DNA from: Acheta domesticus | Lineage: Eukaryota; Arthropoda; Insecta; Orthoptera; Gryllidae | DNA: 64,000 bases | Assembly: GCA_031308135.1 (NCBI GenBank) | Contig: JAHLJT010000631.1 | Location: 215,955,773 to 216,019,772 of the forward strand | Direction of reading: 5' to 3' | Shown: piece after piece, positions 15,687-29,400 of the stretch | Numbering within the stretch: position 1 is the stretch's first letter | How the letters are laid out: each line of letters opens with the position of its first letter | Position numbers and translations under genes: made by a program | Notes under the pieces: generated by a model | The model's input: the letters and a program-made list of their open reading frames with translations, nothing else | Told to the model about the DNA's origin: nothing | Databases searched by the model: none

Positions 15687-15887
15687 TGAATCCCTGGCTG
15701 AACTACAACTGAAGAAGGGGCTATACATCCAACTGCAGAAGATTGTTATACTAGACACATGCAACATCGTGAGGAAGTTCCTAAACCTTGATGGTTGATC
15801 CAGTGCTGATTACGACAGATGAATCGTGTATCTCTTGTTCATGGTAACCGAGATGCATGTGTTGAAAGAAGTGAAAAGCAAAGAAAC

Positions 15888-15921
<34 letters not shown>

Positions 15922-17377
15922 CATTTGAGTTATAAATTTAGGTAATTAACTTTTGAATTGGAGACTATCTATCCAACAGTGTGATTGTGTCCCAATCCAT
16001 TGTACATCACTTCCGTGTTTAATTGCAAATATTTAAATACGTCTTTCAGCTTTCGCGATATATGTACTATAACAAAAGCTTCGGTTTTTGTATTTTAATT
16101 GCAAATAATTCTTCTGAAAGGATCTGAGCAACATTATGAAAATTATGAACTACTATGTTTCTCCGAAAGCTTGATTTTCTGCATCAATTTTTCATCAAAA
16201 TTTTAATTCTTATAACAGTGTACAAATTATCAGTTCATTTGTCAGGTGAGCGCATATGGACTGTAAAGCGTTTGAGATAATATTTCAAAAATTATTTTAT
16301 TGAGAGGAAACATAAACATAAAATATATTTTTCATGAGAGTTTCAACCGCCTTTTTATAAAACTTCCATATAAATCCAAAACGTGCATTTCATTGTACAT
16401 TTGCACAGTCACAGTACGTTTTCCTAGAACGTGTTTCTCTGGACGGTTTCTAGAGAGTAGATTTACGAGATCCATTGTACTATTTTTTTCCTACTCACGG
16501 AGTTTGAACATAATACCAAAGATCTTCACAATCCTAATGGTTTTCTTTCATTTCTTGTTTGTTGGACCTCTGAAGAAAAATTATTTATATAAAAACAATA
16601 AAAAGCAATAGTCATCAATGTCTCACCTTTGTGGAATTACCCATTGGTCGGAAATATGGTCATCGTAGTCAGTTATTCACAATGTGATATTATTACTGTT
16701 CTACAAGAGTGGTGCACTTTGAAGTATTATCTACAAGTTACATTCAATGCTGCACAATATCCACACCCAGTGGCTGCGATAGCTTATCGTTGAGTGGTAG
16801 CCCAAGGGTTTGAGTTTCCATGAAGGTGGGCTTTTGACATAGCTAGGTTCTATTTGCCGCTGCCTATAGGAGAGATGGCGGCCGGTGACTCTGATCGGTA
16901 GTTTCCCTTGTTTTCTCTTGTCAACCCCAGGCGAAAATCGGGGCCTAACAAACGAATCACAAAATCTTGTCCCCTTTTCTCCTCTTATACACAGACACAC
17001 ACGTAAACACACACGTAAACACACACACACACACACATACACACACACACACACACACTTCCACTTGTCGGGAGACAGTTGGGGGCTTAGAGCTTGTCCC
17101 GGATAAGGTGTTGTTCCGTTGATGCAGATACCTTGAGTTAGGAAAACAAGCCAACGTGTCGGTGGGATTTCAAGTCGTAGGTCGGTGTCGGATTTCATGT
17201 TCCTGGGGGGAGGAACACCGCCACTTTCTGTTATATAGAATTCGCTACAGTTATAGGTCTGCTGGCCATAGCAGATGCCACACCCGGAAGCATGAAATAT
17301 TCATTCAATCAATCAAACGCACGGTGCCCGTGTGAGATGGCAACGGCGTAAGACGCTCCGGTGGCGGAGATGAGGCA

Positions 17378-17428
<51 letters not shown>

Positions 17429-20400
17429 GGCTGGGAGAGGGGAGAAGGCGGGCAGGCGACGCGGATCCGATGAGCGCATTGTCTGCCTGCTGAATAGCCC
17501 GGGTTACGTAAATAGCGATTCGCTCCCGCCGCCGAGGCCGCCCTCGCCACCGGTCTGGCCTTCTCCGCTGCTAGTGCGCCGCTGCGGCCTGCTCGGGAAC
17601 ATCGTTGAGAATCTCCGCAACTGAAGAGCTTATTTCTATCAGTACGTTTCTCCATGGAACACTTTTTTTAGGGAGGAAAAGTATTCACAGAAGAGTGTAG
17701 TTCAGAGAGTTTCGGATACTTTTACAATAGGATAAACACCTTTTTTGGCCCCAATTTTTGGAAGTATAATAGAGAAGCATCTTAAAACGAATTAATATGC
17801 AACGCTACAAAACAAATGGAAATATGAAAACGACACATTCCTTAACCTCTTCAATTTTGCCCTTTAACTCAAAACAATGGAACATTGAAAATAACACTGT
17901 TAATACTAGAACAGAACAATTCTGTCATTTAACCCTCTCTATGCGTGCACTGAGAAGTTCTTGGAATAATAACTACACCGCTGCAATAGTAAGATGAAGT
18001 TATTTTTTGTGATGAATGAAGTTATTCCTCAGAAAATATTGAACACTGTATTGTCAGGGAAAAGAAACGCCGCAGAATCAAAATTTGAACGGGATTTCCC
18101 AACTTTTCCCAGTATTGATTACCATCTTGTCCTAAGGGGAAGAATTGTCAATATGATTCCTTCATTGCGAAAAAAATAAAATTCAAGGTAAATAAAGATA
18201 AAGCTAGAGGTACTACAGCTGCAAGTACTTTCTCATATTCATAACGGTTACGTAATATTATTTTAATACTGCAATTTCTGTCCATCTTAACTTTACTATT
18301 AAAACTCTTTACCAATCGTAGCATGAGGTGCGAAAAGTAATTCATTTAAAGCTAATACATCAACGTAAATTTGTCAATCCAGAACTGCGATCCATACAGC
18401 GAGAAATATTATCAATAACGAGAGGAAATCTATGAATCTGAAACTACACTGTCGAGGTATTGCCATTGTATTGTAAGGTTGTATGTCGTGAACAACTTCT
18501 AATCATATTCTACTAGGAAACATGTAGATGTTAACTTTAACCTTCCAAAAACTATAAAATACAAATTTTAGTGGTTTTCAGAACACTCGATTAAAGAAGT
18601 GTCGGTCATTCCGTTAAAAGGACTTAATTTTCTGAGAGATGACAATGAAACATACTTCTTACTGAATTATAAATGACTCTAAGCTGGCTTCCCTTTCCAT
18701 TCGAGTTATCCTGTCAGGTGTGAATCATCACTAATTGTTCGAGCATAACAAGCAAATGAATAAAAACGTCTAAGATCATGAAACGTCCATCAATATGCAA
18801 ATTCTTAGAAGATAGATACTTTATTGTGAATGCAGCCTTGTTCCTTTCCTTACTGAATACCATTAAGGTATTCAGTAAGGAATTTCATCGTAATACCATT
18901 AGGATTTCATCAAAGAATTGCTAAGCATCATAAATGTGCTCAAATGATATTGCATGGAGAAAGTTGGCTAACATCTCAAGGCTTTGACAAAATGGTTTTT
19001 GACAAAGCACCTTGCAAATAGAAAAAATATGAAAATTACATAAATATTTTCATATTTCGCAAGTTAATGCTGCAATTTTAGAGGCATAGAAGTTTTGCTC
19101 ATCATTTCTCAGGTAGAGTCATTAGAATGATTAGTTTGAAACATGTTTTTAATATCCAGTGCCTCAGCCACTTCTTTAAAAAATGATTGTCCAAGAAAAT
19201 GAATTCCCATTTCCATAGATCTGAATACCAATATGACACAAACAACGCATTACGTATGTAAAACGGCGTGCATAATTTTTACAGCCATTTATTTCCCAAA
19301 CTCATCTGCCTTTTTATATCCGCAGCATTTCCAAGACCCGATCACGCTCCGACGAGCGCAGCTACCACTCCCCCCGAGCAGATCCGATGCGGATTCCTTG
19401 CGGGCGCTGCGAACAATGACGGATGCGCTCGATAAAGACGGGCCACGGGCGTTTAGCGCCCGCGGGGCGTGACCCGATGCAGCGATGCACCGGCCGCGGA
19501 CAGGCGCCGCCGAGCGTGCTTCCGTGGCGACGGAAAACGGAAGCTGCGGCTCACGTGCTCCGGCGATCACGTGGCCGGTGGGCGGGCGAGAGGACAGGTG
19601 GACGAGTGGGCGAGCGGCGGGGATTCGGACGAAAAAGCGCGCGAGCGAACGGGCGGGCGAGCAAACGGGCGGGCGAGCGAACGGGCGGGTGAGCGAACGG
19701 GCGGGTGAGCGAAAGGGCGGGCGAGCAAACGGGCGGGCGAGCGAACGGGTGGGTGAGCGAACGGGCGGGCGAGCTAGCGAGCGAACGGGTGGGCGAGCGA
19801 ACGGGTGGGCGAGCGAACGGGCGGGCGAGCGAACGGACGAGCGAGCTAGCAAGCGAACGGGCGGGCGAGCGAACGGGCAGGCGAGCGAACGGGCGGGCGA
19901 GCGAACGGGTGGGCGAGCGAACGGGCGGGCGAGCGAACGGGCGGGCGAGCGAACGGGCGGGCGAGCGAACGGGCGGGAGAGCGAACGGGCGGGCGAGCGA
20001 ACGGGTGGGCGAGCGAACGGGCGAGCGAACGGGCGGGCGAGCGAACGGGCGGGCGAGCGAACGGGCGGGCGAGCGAACGGGCGGGCGAGCGAACGGGCGG
20101 GCGAGCGAACGGGCGGGAGAGCGAACGGGCGGGCGAGCGAACGGACGAGCGAGCTAGCGAGCGAACGGGCGGGCGAGCGAAAGGGCGGGCGAGCAAGCGG
20201 ACGGCCAAGCGGATGGGAAAAGCTAATGGGCAGGCGGGCGGGCGAGCGGACATACGAATGGGGCGGGGTAGCAAACGGATGGACGAGGGGTCAGGCAGGC
20301 GGGCGGGCGGGTGAGAGGGTGGACGGATGAGGGGATGAACCCGGCGAGTCAGTGGGCGGGTGAGTGGGTGAAGGGTGGATGGGTGGCCAGACGGACAAGC

Positions 20401-23400
20401 AGGCGTGCGAACGCGCAGGTAAACAATCTGGTGGGAGAGCATGCAGACAGCAAGCGGGCGAGCGGGCCAGCAAGCAAATGGACGACGTGAGCGGACAAGT
20501 GAGCGAAGTGAGCGGGCGGGCACGTAAGCGGGTGGGTGGGTGGGCGGGCGAACGAGCGGTCAGATGGGTGAGTGGGCGTGTGGGCAGGCGGGCGAGCGGG
20601 CGGGCGGGCGGACGAGTGGGCGGGCGAGTGGGCGGGCGAGTAAGCGGGTAAGCGGGTGGGCGGGCGAGTAATCGGGTGGGCAAGCGGGCAGGCAAGTGGG
20701 ATGGTGAGCGAGGGAGCGGGCGGACGGGTGGGCGAGTGAGCAGACAGGCGGGCGGGCGAGTGAGCTGGCGGGTGGGCGAGTGAGCGGGCGGGTGGAGGAA
20801 GCTACCGGGCGAGGAAGCGCTATTGGGCGGGCTAGAGGGTGGTAGATTGGTGAACAGGAGGGCAAACGAGCGAGCAGGGGAACGATCTGGTGGGCAGGCC
20901 AAGCAGACGGCAAGCGAGAGGGCAAGCGAACGGGCGAACAAGCATGCGAGCGAGCGAGCGAGCGGGCGGGCAGGCGAGAAAACCGGGCAGCGAGCGGGCC
21001 AGCGGCCGTCAGGCCGGCGAATGGGTGGGCGCGCGCCGCGGCTCTGATCAATTGACGGCAGGACGCAGGGCAGTCGTCGCGCTTCGCCGTGCTCCGCCCG
21101 CTGACTGGCAGCCCGCGCCGCTCCGCGCCGACCCTGATGCAGCGGCAAGGGCACGCTGTCCCGGGCCGATTTCCACGCGCCGCGCCGGCCAGCTGGAGTG
21201 GAACCGACTTTCCACGCCATTTTTTGGTGGCATCCTATTCTTAGCTTGGTTTTGTCTTTTTCACACTGTGTTTTATCTTCCCTAGCGAGACAATTGGGTT
21301 CCAATTCTTTGCATTCTGTTGTAGGAAAAAGGAAAACATATTTGCAATGAAGATTCTTCAGAATTCATGTTAAGTAGGAAGTTTTCAGTAGTTTTGTTGA
21401 CTACAAAGAATCTTGATGTCATGACGTGTTTAGCTTCGAAATTTGAATTCATTTATGTAATATTCTAATCAATAGCGTGTTTGGACACGTTAATTGCACG
21501 TTCTGCTTGATTAACCCACAACTGAAAGGAAAATAGATCTCAGACAATAGCGAGAGTAGTGAAAATTTTGAAGTGTATTTAAAGAATTTAAACAAACAAG
21601 AAAAAATACGGTTAATATTTATTTAAATTTCCCTATTTGTCCAGCGTTCAATTTAGACATATGTGCTAACTCCACCGAAACGGAACTAAAAGTTTGACCC
21701 CGACGTGATTCGAACACGCAACCTTCTGATCTGGAGTCAGACGCGCTACCGTTGCGCCACGGAGTCACATGACAGGTGTGCATTCGCCAACATATTTTTT
21801 TTTTTTAAGTACATTTTTCACCCCCTCCCCGAGTATTGGATATTCAATAAAATTAATTAGAGTGTTTATTTCTTAGAACTCGTTAAAAACTGGAATAAAT
21901 ATGTCTCTGTAAATAGCAACATAAACTTGAATACAATTCTAGTCATTCAGTAGAATATAATATGAAGTTTTTTCCTTGTGTAAATGATATATTTATATAT
22001 TAAATGCCACTGAATGTAATCAGTTTCTGATTGATGTAAATACTTCTGTTAAAATTTAAATTTTCATCCAATTATTTAAAAAGTGTTATATGTCCGGTTT
22101 ATACAATATTAAAAGTAACATGCGTCCTACTATACTTGTCCGAATAATCAGATTTCAGCATTGCCAACCTGATCTTCAGCTGTCCGATCATTCCCACACT
22201 TTCAAATAGCCTCCACAAAGTAAACCCACATCGCCAAAATGGTAGTACACAATGTTCGTTATCATACGTTAACTAAAATGGAATTAAGAACTCATCGCCT
22301 CTCCTTTCCCTTCCTACTTTGCATACAGTCACAACAAGCGAGCAAATTTGTCGGAACGGATACTAAACAGAAATTAAATCATAAATTAATATTTATATTC
22401 ATCAGTATTACAAATAATAAAAATAAAAAACTATGTAAATTTGAAAATCTTACACTATATCCAAACAGATACTAAGTCTGAATCTACATTTATCTTTGAA
22501 CACACAGAAGTACATACCTTGTGAAGCGTCGTTTACTTAATCATATTAGCACAATTAACACTCATACAATTCCTTGCATGTAACTAGGGAACTCCGTTAT
22601 AATCGCGTTCGGGGTTCGTATTCAACGTGGTCTTGGGTGTTTCCCTGTGTGTTAATGGCTTGTTGGGCGTCACATCTACCAGACGTCGTTCATCCTCTGA
22701 TATCACTTCTTTTCTGTTCAGTTCGGATTGCGTTGGAGAATGCCCTGGACGAATGTGAGAGTTACACTCAGACAGTCTCTTTCGAAGTACAGTAGAACCT
22801 CGTTAACCCGGAATAACTGAGACCGGGGCTGATCCGAGTTAATGAAAATCTGGGTTATCCAGAGAATGAGAGGAAAACGATTCCTCAGGACTGGGCTGGC
22901 TTCCTCAAGGCGGAAGGTTACGTCAAGATGATTGAAACGTCAGCATCGCCGCCTTCGACGCGGCGTCAACAGGACAGCCAAGAACATTCACAAGACTCAA
23001 GCCGCGGAAAACTGCGACTTCACATTTCTCGGTTTAAAAATTATTGTTGGCACAGTTTCACCTAAAAACACATTGTAATATGTATTTCCGTTCAATCGGT
23101 GCGAACTAGTCGATGGACCTGCGAATGCCCAGGGCATCGCCAGGGCTGTTTCTCCGCTCCCTCTTCTACCTCTTCGTGCGGCCCGTCGTTGGAGGCTTGG
23201 GGCAGGGATGGGGTGAGTTGACAGGTGGGATAAAGGCAATGAACGCAACTGCTGGCAAGTGAATTCGAGTAATATGCCTCCTGCGAATGGCGGTTTATCG
23301 TCTGTAAATCAAAGCTTCATTTAGACCCGATAAACATTTTCTTCCAAAACTGGTCCGGGTTACCCGAATGTACGGGTTAAAGAGGTTCTGCTGTGCCTGA

Positions 23401-26400
23401 TATTTCGCGGCGGTAACAGTGCGGGACTGGCAATTGGCAATGACTAGGCCAGACTCGGAAAAATTTCAAATGGATGAGAAGAGTAGGGCACAGTCTCTTA
23501 ATCAGTGGTTTCACGAAACCTCGGAAAAGTTAATGTATTAATAATCTTAAAGTCTTCGAGTTGTGCCAATACTGCAGCCTTTGAACAATAGGATAACTCT
23601 TTCTTATAAATATTGCCCCTTAAACTGTATTGCGAACGACAGACGACCAGAGCCAAGAAACATGAAAATGGGGTTCTAGGACATATTTTTTACTAGACTT
23701 TTACTCTGCTTTTTCATTAACATTCTTCTGCTTACATGTACCCTCAGTAATTTCAAATCATCTTACTTATTGTGTATGAAAATCCGCATCCTCTTTGCAC
23801 TTATATTTTGTAACACAGTTTTTGTAGCCAGTTGTCCTAGCTACATCCCAACTACAATTCATTTCTATACAAGGGACCATTTGATAATTTCATGAGCAAA
23901 AGGTAGTTAACAAAAAAAATACAAGCTGCGTATCTGAAGTGAGGGAGATATTATCGCCAATTCCACTTCGCTGACACAAATCCTGCCGCAAAATGTCAGG
24001 GTAAATCACGAGCGTTGTATCGCCGCCGTGAGATGGCAGGCTTTCGCCAACGCCGAGGAAACCTGTCGCTCGCGAACGTCGGCGCAAGCGTGCGCAGGGT
24101 CTTCGGTTCGATGCCGGCCTCGCGCTTCTCGCCCGCCGCCGCCGCCCTCAAGACAAGGCCGCCCGCTCTCTGCAGACTGCGGCAGCGCGGCGCGGAACGG
24201 CGCACAGCACACTGGGCCGAAACGCGTTCAAATAAAGCTCGTATGTGAAGGGGGCTCAAAAATGTGATACTTATAAAAAATTGTTATATTTTAAGTAAAG
24301 AAATATGTTTATAAAATCTATTTTATAGTAAAAAAATAATAAAGTACATTCACAAGACAGTTGGGAAATACTTGGTACATCAAATGGTAGGATATTTAGT
24401 CCCGTAAGTGTAGCTAATGTTTATAAAACAGGAGGTGGCGATGTTCCTCCTCCGCTGGGTGATGAGGTCTGGCGTCGACCTACACGTCTGCTTGCGGAGA
24501 TTTCTGCCTCCGGATATCTCCCCAGCGAGACACCGCTCCAGCTGAGTCAATCTAATCTCCCGACTGGCTTCCTCCATGTGAGTTAGTGTAGTGCACGTTC
24601 GTGCAAGTGTGAATGTGTAAGAGGAGAAGAAGCGACAAATAAGAGAAAGGAATGATTGCCCTTTTGCAACGGTACTGATTTGGTATTTCCCAGGTATATA
24701 TCGAAGAAACCATGGAAAACTACCAATCAGAGACGCCGGTCGCTAGAATTCTTCTCAAAGCGACGGATAAATTCGGCCTAATTTTATAACTAATGTCGAA
24801 AATTTGCCATCGCCGGGTATCGACATCTAGAACCTCCCGGTCAGAGTCACAGCAGAGGCAGCGGGAATGCTGGCTCAGCTAAACTCAGCCGATAACTAGG
24901 AATCAGTATAAAGCGGTTATAATGAGCCCGCAAAGTAAATGGTTCCGTTCAGAATACACAATATACACAGAGCGCACCCGTGGTCCGCAAGGCAGTAGTA
25001 CTGAAGGAAGCGGTACGTGGTGTCGCATGTTCGAATCCTGCGAATTGTGGGTCTTTTCGTCCTTGTGTTGTGGCACGATATGATTTCCCACCCTTCATGC
25101 ATCACCGTCCCCATCGCATCCTGGCATGTCTTGTCGGTCCAAGGGGCTCTTCCGTTTGAAACAAATTCCCGTTACTTTTGGATCTGCTAGGAATCCTACA
25201 GTGGCGTAGCGTGACTCACACGTTTGGGGATGCTCAACAATAACACACAAAATGTCACTATCAACTACTTCGTCTAACAGGCGAACGCAACACAAGGCAG
25301 ATACACTGGGACTACTTCCACGATCTCGATTGCTTACGACGGTGTAGGCGCTTCCCACAAAATCCTCACAGCAGTCAGGGCTGCCGATGTCTTGAAAGCA
25401 AATTATACAATGGCTCAGCTTTAATTCTCATACGCGAATGGCAATAAGACCATTTGTTAATTTATACATTGCAGACTTAAATAATATGTAATCTATTTAA
25501 GAGATAATACAATTTCTTGGATATTAATTAAGAAATAGTAGTCAGGCACTATTTCTACAGTTTGTACCCATGACCAAGCGGGGACTCCCGAGTGAGAGAG
25601 AGAAAGATAATTTACTGAACGCCTGAAGTGTGCTGCGCTCTCGTGCACAAACGAGCTTCTTTCCGCAGTAGACGCTAGCGTAAAGCAGTCGGGTTTCTCT
25701 GGGCCAGGGGTGAAGAGGGGAGAGGGGGACCTCGCCAACTGCGAATGCGTCATTGCTCGTCGCAATCTGGCGGCAGACGCTGAAGTATTTTAGCTTCCAA
25801 GCAATCAGAGGCCAGCTTCAACAGCCCGCCAAATTCAATCATAGGAAATCAATTTTAAATTAATACAAAACGTGTTTCGCTCAACAGATCACTTGTAAGA
25901 TTATCAATACAGTATTTAAGGTTCTTATATACGGGGATGCTCAGCATCTCAGCGTCCCCTGACGCTACGCCACTGGCATCCTATATTCCTTATTATAATT
26001 GTCCCAAAAACGTTCCCAGTGCTTCATGTATCACTTATGTGCATTTATCCTTCACCATAATTCTGTGGTCGCACGGCAACATTTCTTGAGTAGTTAGATT
26101 TAGTTAAGAACTTCGTAAGCTTTACCCTACGATCACATAATTTCTTTCCATTCGTTGTGCGAAACCGAACTGTGACGTAGATGCCTATTGCCCGAATAAT
26201 ATTTCTGTCTACTTAGGTAGCATCTAACAGGGAGGAGGGGGTTCTGTTATCCAATCAGAGGCTTCAAATTCTGACGGTGTAACTGCAGAGTTGCCGATAT
26301 TTATTAAGAAAAAAATGAAATCTAACAGCGTGAAGCAACTAAAATTTGAAGAGTGCCATTACGTCCTCAGTCCGTCGCATCGTTCGGTGCAGCGTAACTG

Positions 26401-29400
26401 CGACCCTGTGTCGTCCACTTTTGTGAGCTCTTATTGCGACTCGTTTCTTACTTTTGCTGCTTTTGTTGTGATCTGATGCGAGGACAACCTCTCGACTACG
26501 TGTGCCACCCGGGTAAATGGCAACATAGCTCTACCCAACACACTGCTGTCAAGTAGACAGAAGATTTGGACTATACGGGTCACATTGTCAATGCCACCAG
26601 GGCCTGGCTCTCTTCCTCGCAATCGGACAAAGCACAGACGTGTTCATAAGCTTCACCTAGTTCGAAAAATTGTATTTACATCGAAATGGTCTCGCAAGCC
26701 GCATTGGTGCGATGCATTTTGAAAAGGCTCTGTATGAAAGTGGTCGCACCTGGATAGCTGTAGTCGCAGCCGAAGAGGGAACATCTAGGAGAACCGAAAA
26801 GAACCAGACCTAAAATAGAAATACATACACACTGAATTATTTCAGATGTGCAAATTCATCACCAGCATGTTATTCAGATGTGCCTATAAATATTGTCTAT
26901 AAACATATGTGTAGTGCCCAACTTTGCAGACATGGATTCACGTGAACATGTTTTTTTTTAGTAATTTTCCAATTTTATAGCATCATGTGGCTAGCGACAT
27001 CGCTTAGAGCATTGGGTTATGTCTGAATGACAGCGCACAATCGCGCTCATCTGACTCACGCCATTTACATCCCATTCTTTCATACCTTCAATTGAGAAGT
27101 TTGCATTTTTCGTCGGTTGTATTCAAACAATTCGATGATACTTAAAACTACGTTCACATTTTTTACCTCCATGACAAGCATGTAATAGAATAACAAAATT
27201 CGGACGGTAACGATCGTTTATAAGCTAAATGAGCAACAATTGCTTAGTGACAGTAGTGCGGTTGCCTCTGCAGTGTCGCTGTCCGACAGGTCCTAGTATG
27301 TGAGTTCCGATGGTGACGAATTTTCAACTAACTTCGTAGCTAGGTCGAATTCTAACACTATCTGCAGGAAAATTCCAGCGGTCGGCAGCTCTGATCGGAA
27401 ATTTTCTATGGTTTCTCCAGTCAATACTTAACGAATGCCAGAGCAGTGTTTCTAAGCGATCTCTCTTTCTTCAAGCTTACCCCTTCCTCTCGCCTTACAC
27501 AAACCACTTTTACTTACATGCTATACATTTATACACCGAGCAAAGTGGCGCAGTGCGTAGTGCGCTGACTTCGCATTCGGGAGGTCCGGATTCAATGTCC
27601 GTGCGGCCATCCTGACCGGGGTTTTCGTGGTTTCCCTTCGTCATTCAGGCGAATGCTGGGATGGTTCGACTGAAAGGCCACGACCACAAAACCGGCATCG
27701 ACAACCGAATTCGTTAACTACGTGAAGTCACGAAGGTTAAGCGAATTCGAGACATCGCGGGTTCCTGGTTGGGTGACCGACTAGGAACCCCAGGATCTAA
27801 CGTCGCCGAGAGCAATTGCTGTTTACGGAACATGTAATGGCTAAATATATTACCACACATGTCAGAAGACCAGTCAGTAGGTTAGAACGTATCTCGGCTG
27901 GGATGGATGCATGCCCCGCTAGGGAAGATAACTTGAGAAGGGTAATCCTGCACACTGACTTGTATATCTATGCTGCATCTCATTTTCCAGTAGTGAGGGA
28001 ACACTGCCAACTTCCAGGATATAAAATTTGAGACCATACAATTTGACGCGAAAACACTAAATAATAAATCAGAAAAATAGAGGAACATTTGTCTCTCTCA
28101 TTGTGAAGAACGTGCTATTCTTTACATCTGAAATTACTCACGTGCTTATAAAAAGTAAGAGACCTTGAAGCCAAAGATCCCGTTCCATAAATTTATTCTT
28201 TCAGCATATAAAATAACCATGAAAAAGACACCCCTGCTTAGAAGTTCATTGATGAAAAAATGGTTAGGAAGGTAATCACGTGAGTAATGCCTCATATTGC
28301 CGATAGATCACACATGGTGGCATCAGGCCAGTTACCTGTTTCACATGACACAAGCATTGCGAAAAATACATTAAGTAGGGAACATGCTTGTCAAGGATAT
28401 CGGGGATGGAAAGGTTAATTACCACCTGGGAGGGATTATCAACGTCAATAGACAATTACCACTAAATACTAGTTATGCCCTCCCTCTGTTTACTAAATAT
28501 TTTGTTTTCAAAATCAGTAAGCTATTCTCTTTCCATGTCACATCTCCGTTGTGACACCCTCCGTAGTGAGAGCTGATGGGGTCCACATCTAACATAATTC
28601 AGAGAATGGTGTATTTCGGACGCGTTAAAACGAGAGCAGTTGACTAACGGAAGGAAAAACTAACAAGAGGGTTCGTATACAGGTGTTACAGACTCCCCTT
28701 TGGAACTAATCTCTCCAGTTCTTGAGATTTGGGCATGTGGGTTAACAGCCTCTTTCCTGAAATTTTTTCCATTGTTTTGAGTTCAACGGGAAGCAAGACT
28801 AGAAGAGTCGTGTTAATGGTGAGGATGCGAAGGAAACCGCGAGATCTTACACCAATGCTCTTTTGGGAGCTAGAGTGCGATGGACGAAAAAGAGTGAAAT
28901 GAAACAAAAGAAAATAAAGAATGCTGGTCAAGATGAATCTATTGCTTATAATCATAAAACACAACAATTATCAATTGCAATTGTTTAAGCTCAGGTTCGA
29001 GATATATTCTTTAGAGAAAAATGCATGTCTGCGTTAATTAACTTAAAAGGAAACCCGTACAGATAAAACGTTTTGTATTAATTTTAATTCTACCCGTAAA
29101 TTGGTGCATGTTTACATTATTATTACAAATTATTGTGCATTTCTCATTATCTCAGACACTTTCAAACACCTTTCGTATTACTTAGAAATGTCACACGTTT
29201 TACCATTTTCCGGGTTGAAGTGATTGCTGAGACATTCCAAAAACAACATTGCAGGAGTGCGCGCATTAAATGTGGTTTCGGGACACTGTGCGCCGCGAAG
29301 CAATCTCGAAACCCTTCATTATGCGGCGGGTGGGTCATTCCCGCCACGCTGCCAGCCGGTTTCCCCTCCACTCCGCGCCCCCCCCTTCGCCCCGCGCGCC

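Noticed and set aside
16731..17198. 155-residue minus-strand frame with repeated Val-Cys
   Set aside because: It lies entirely in SINE copy B, and the Val-Cys run is the CA/GT microsatellite.
17305..17655. 116-residue minus-strand frame with a polyproline tract
   Set aside because: The polyproline is the (GGC)n repeat read backwards; the same DNA gives poly-Ala on the + strand, and neither frame has a plausible exon context.
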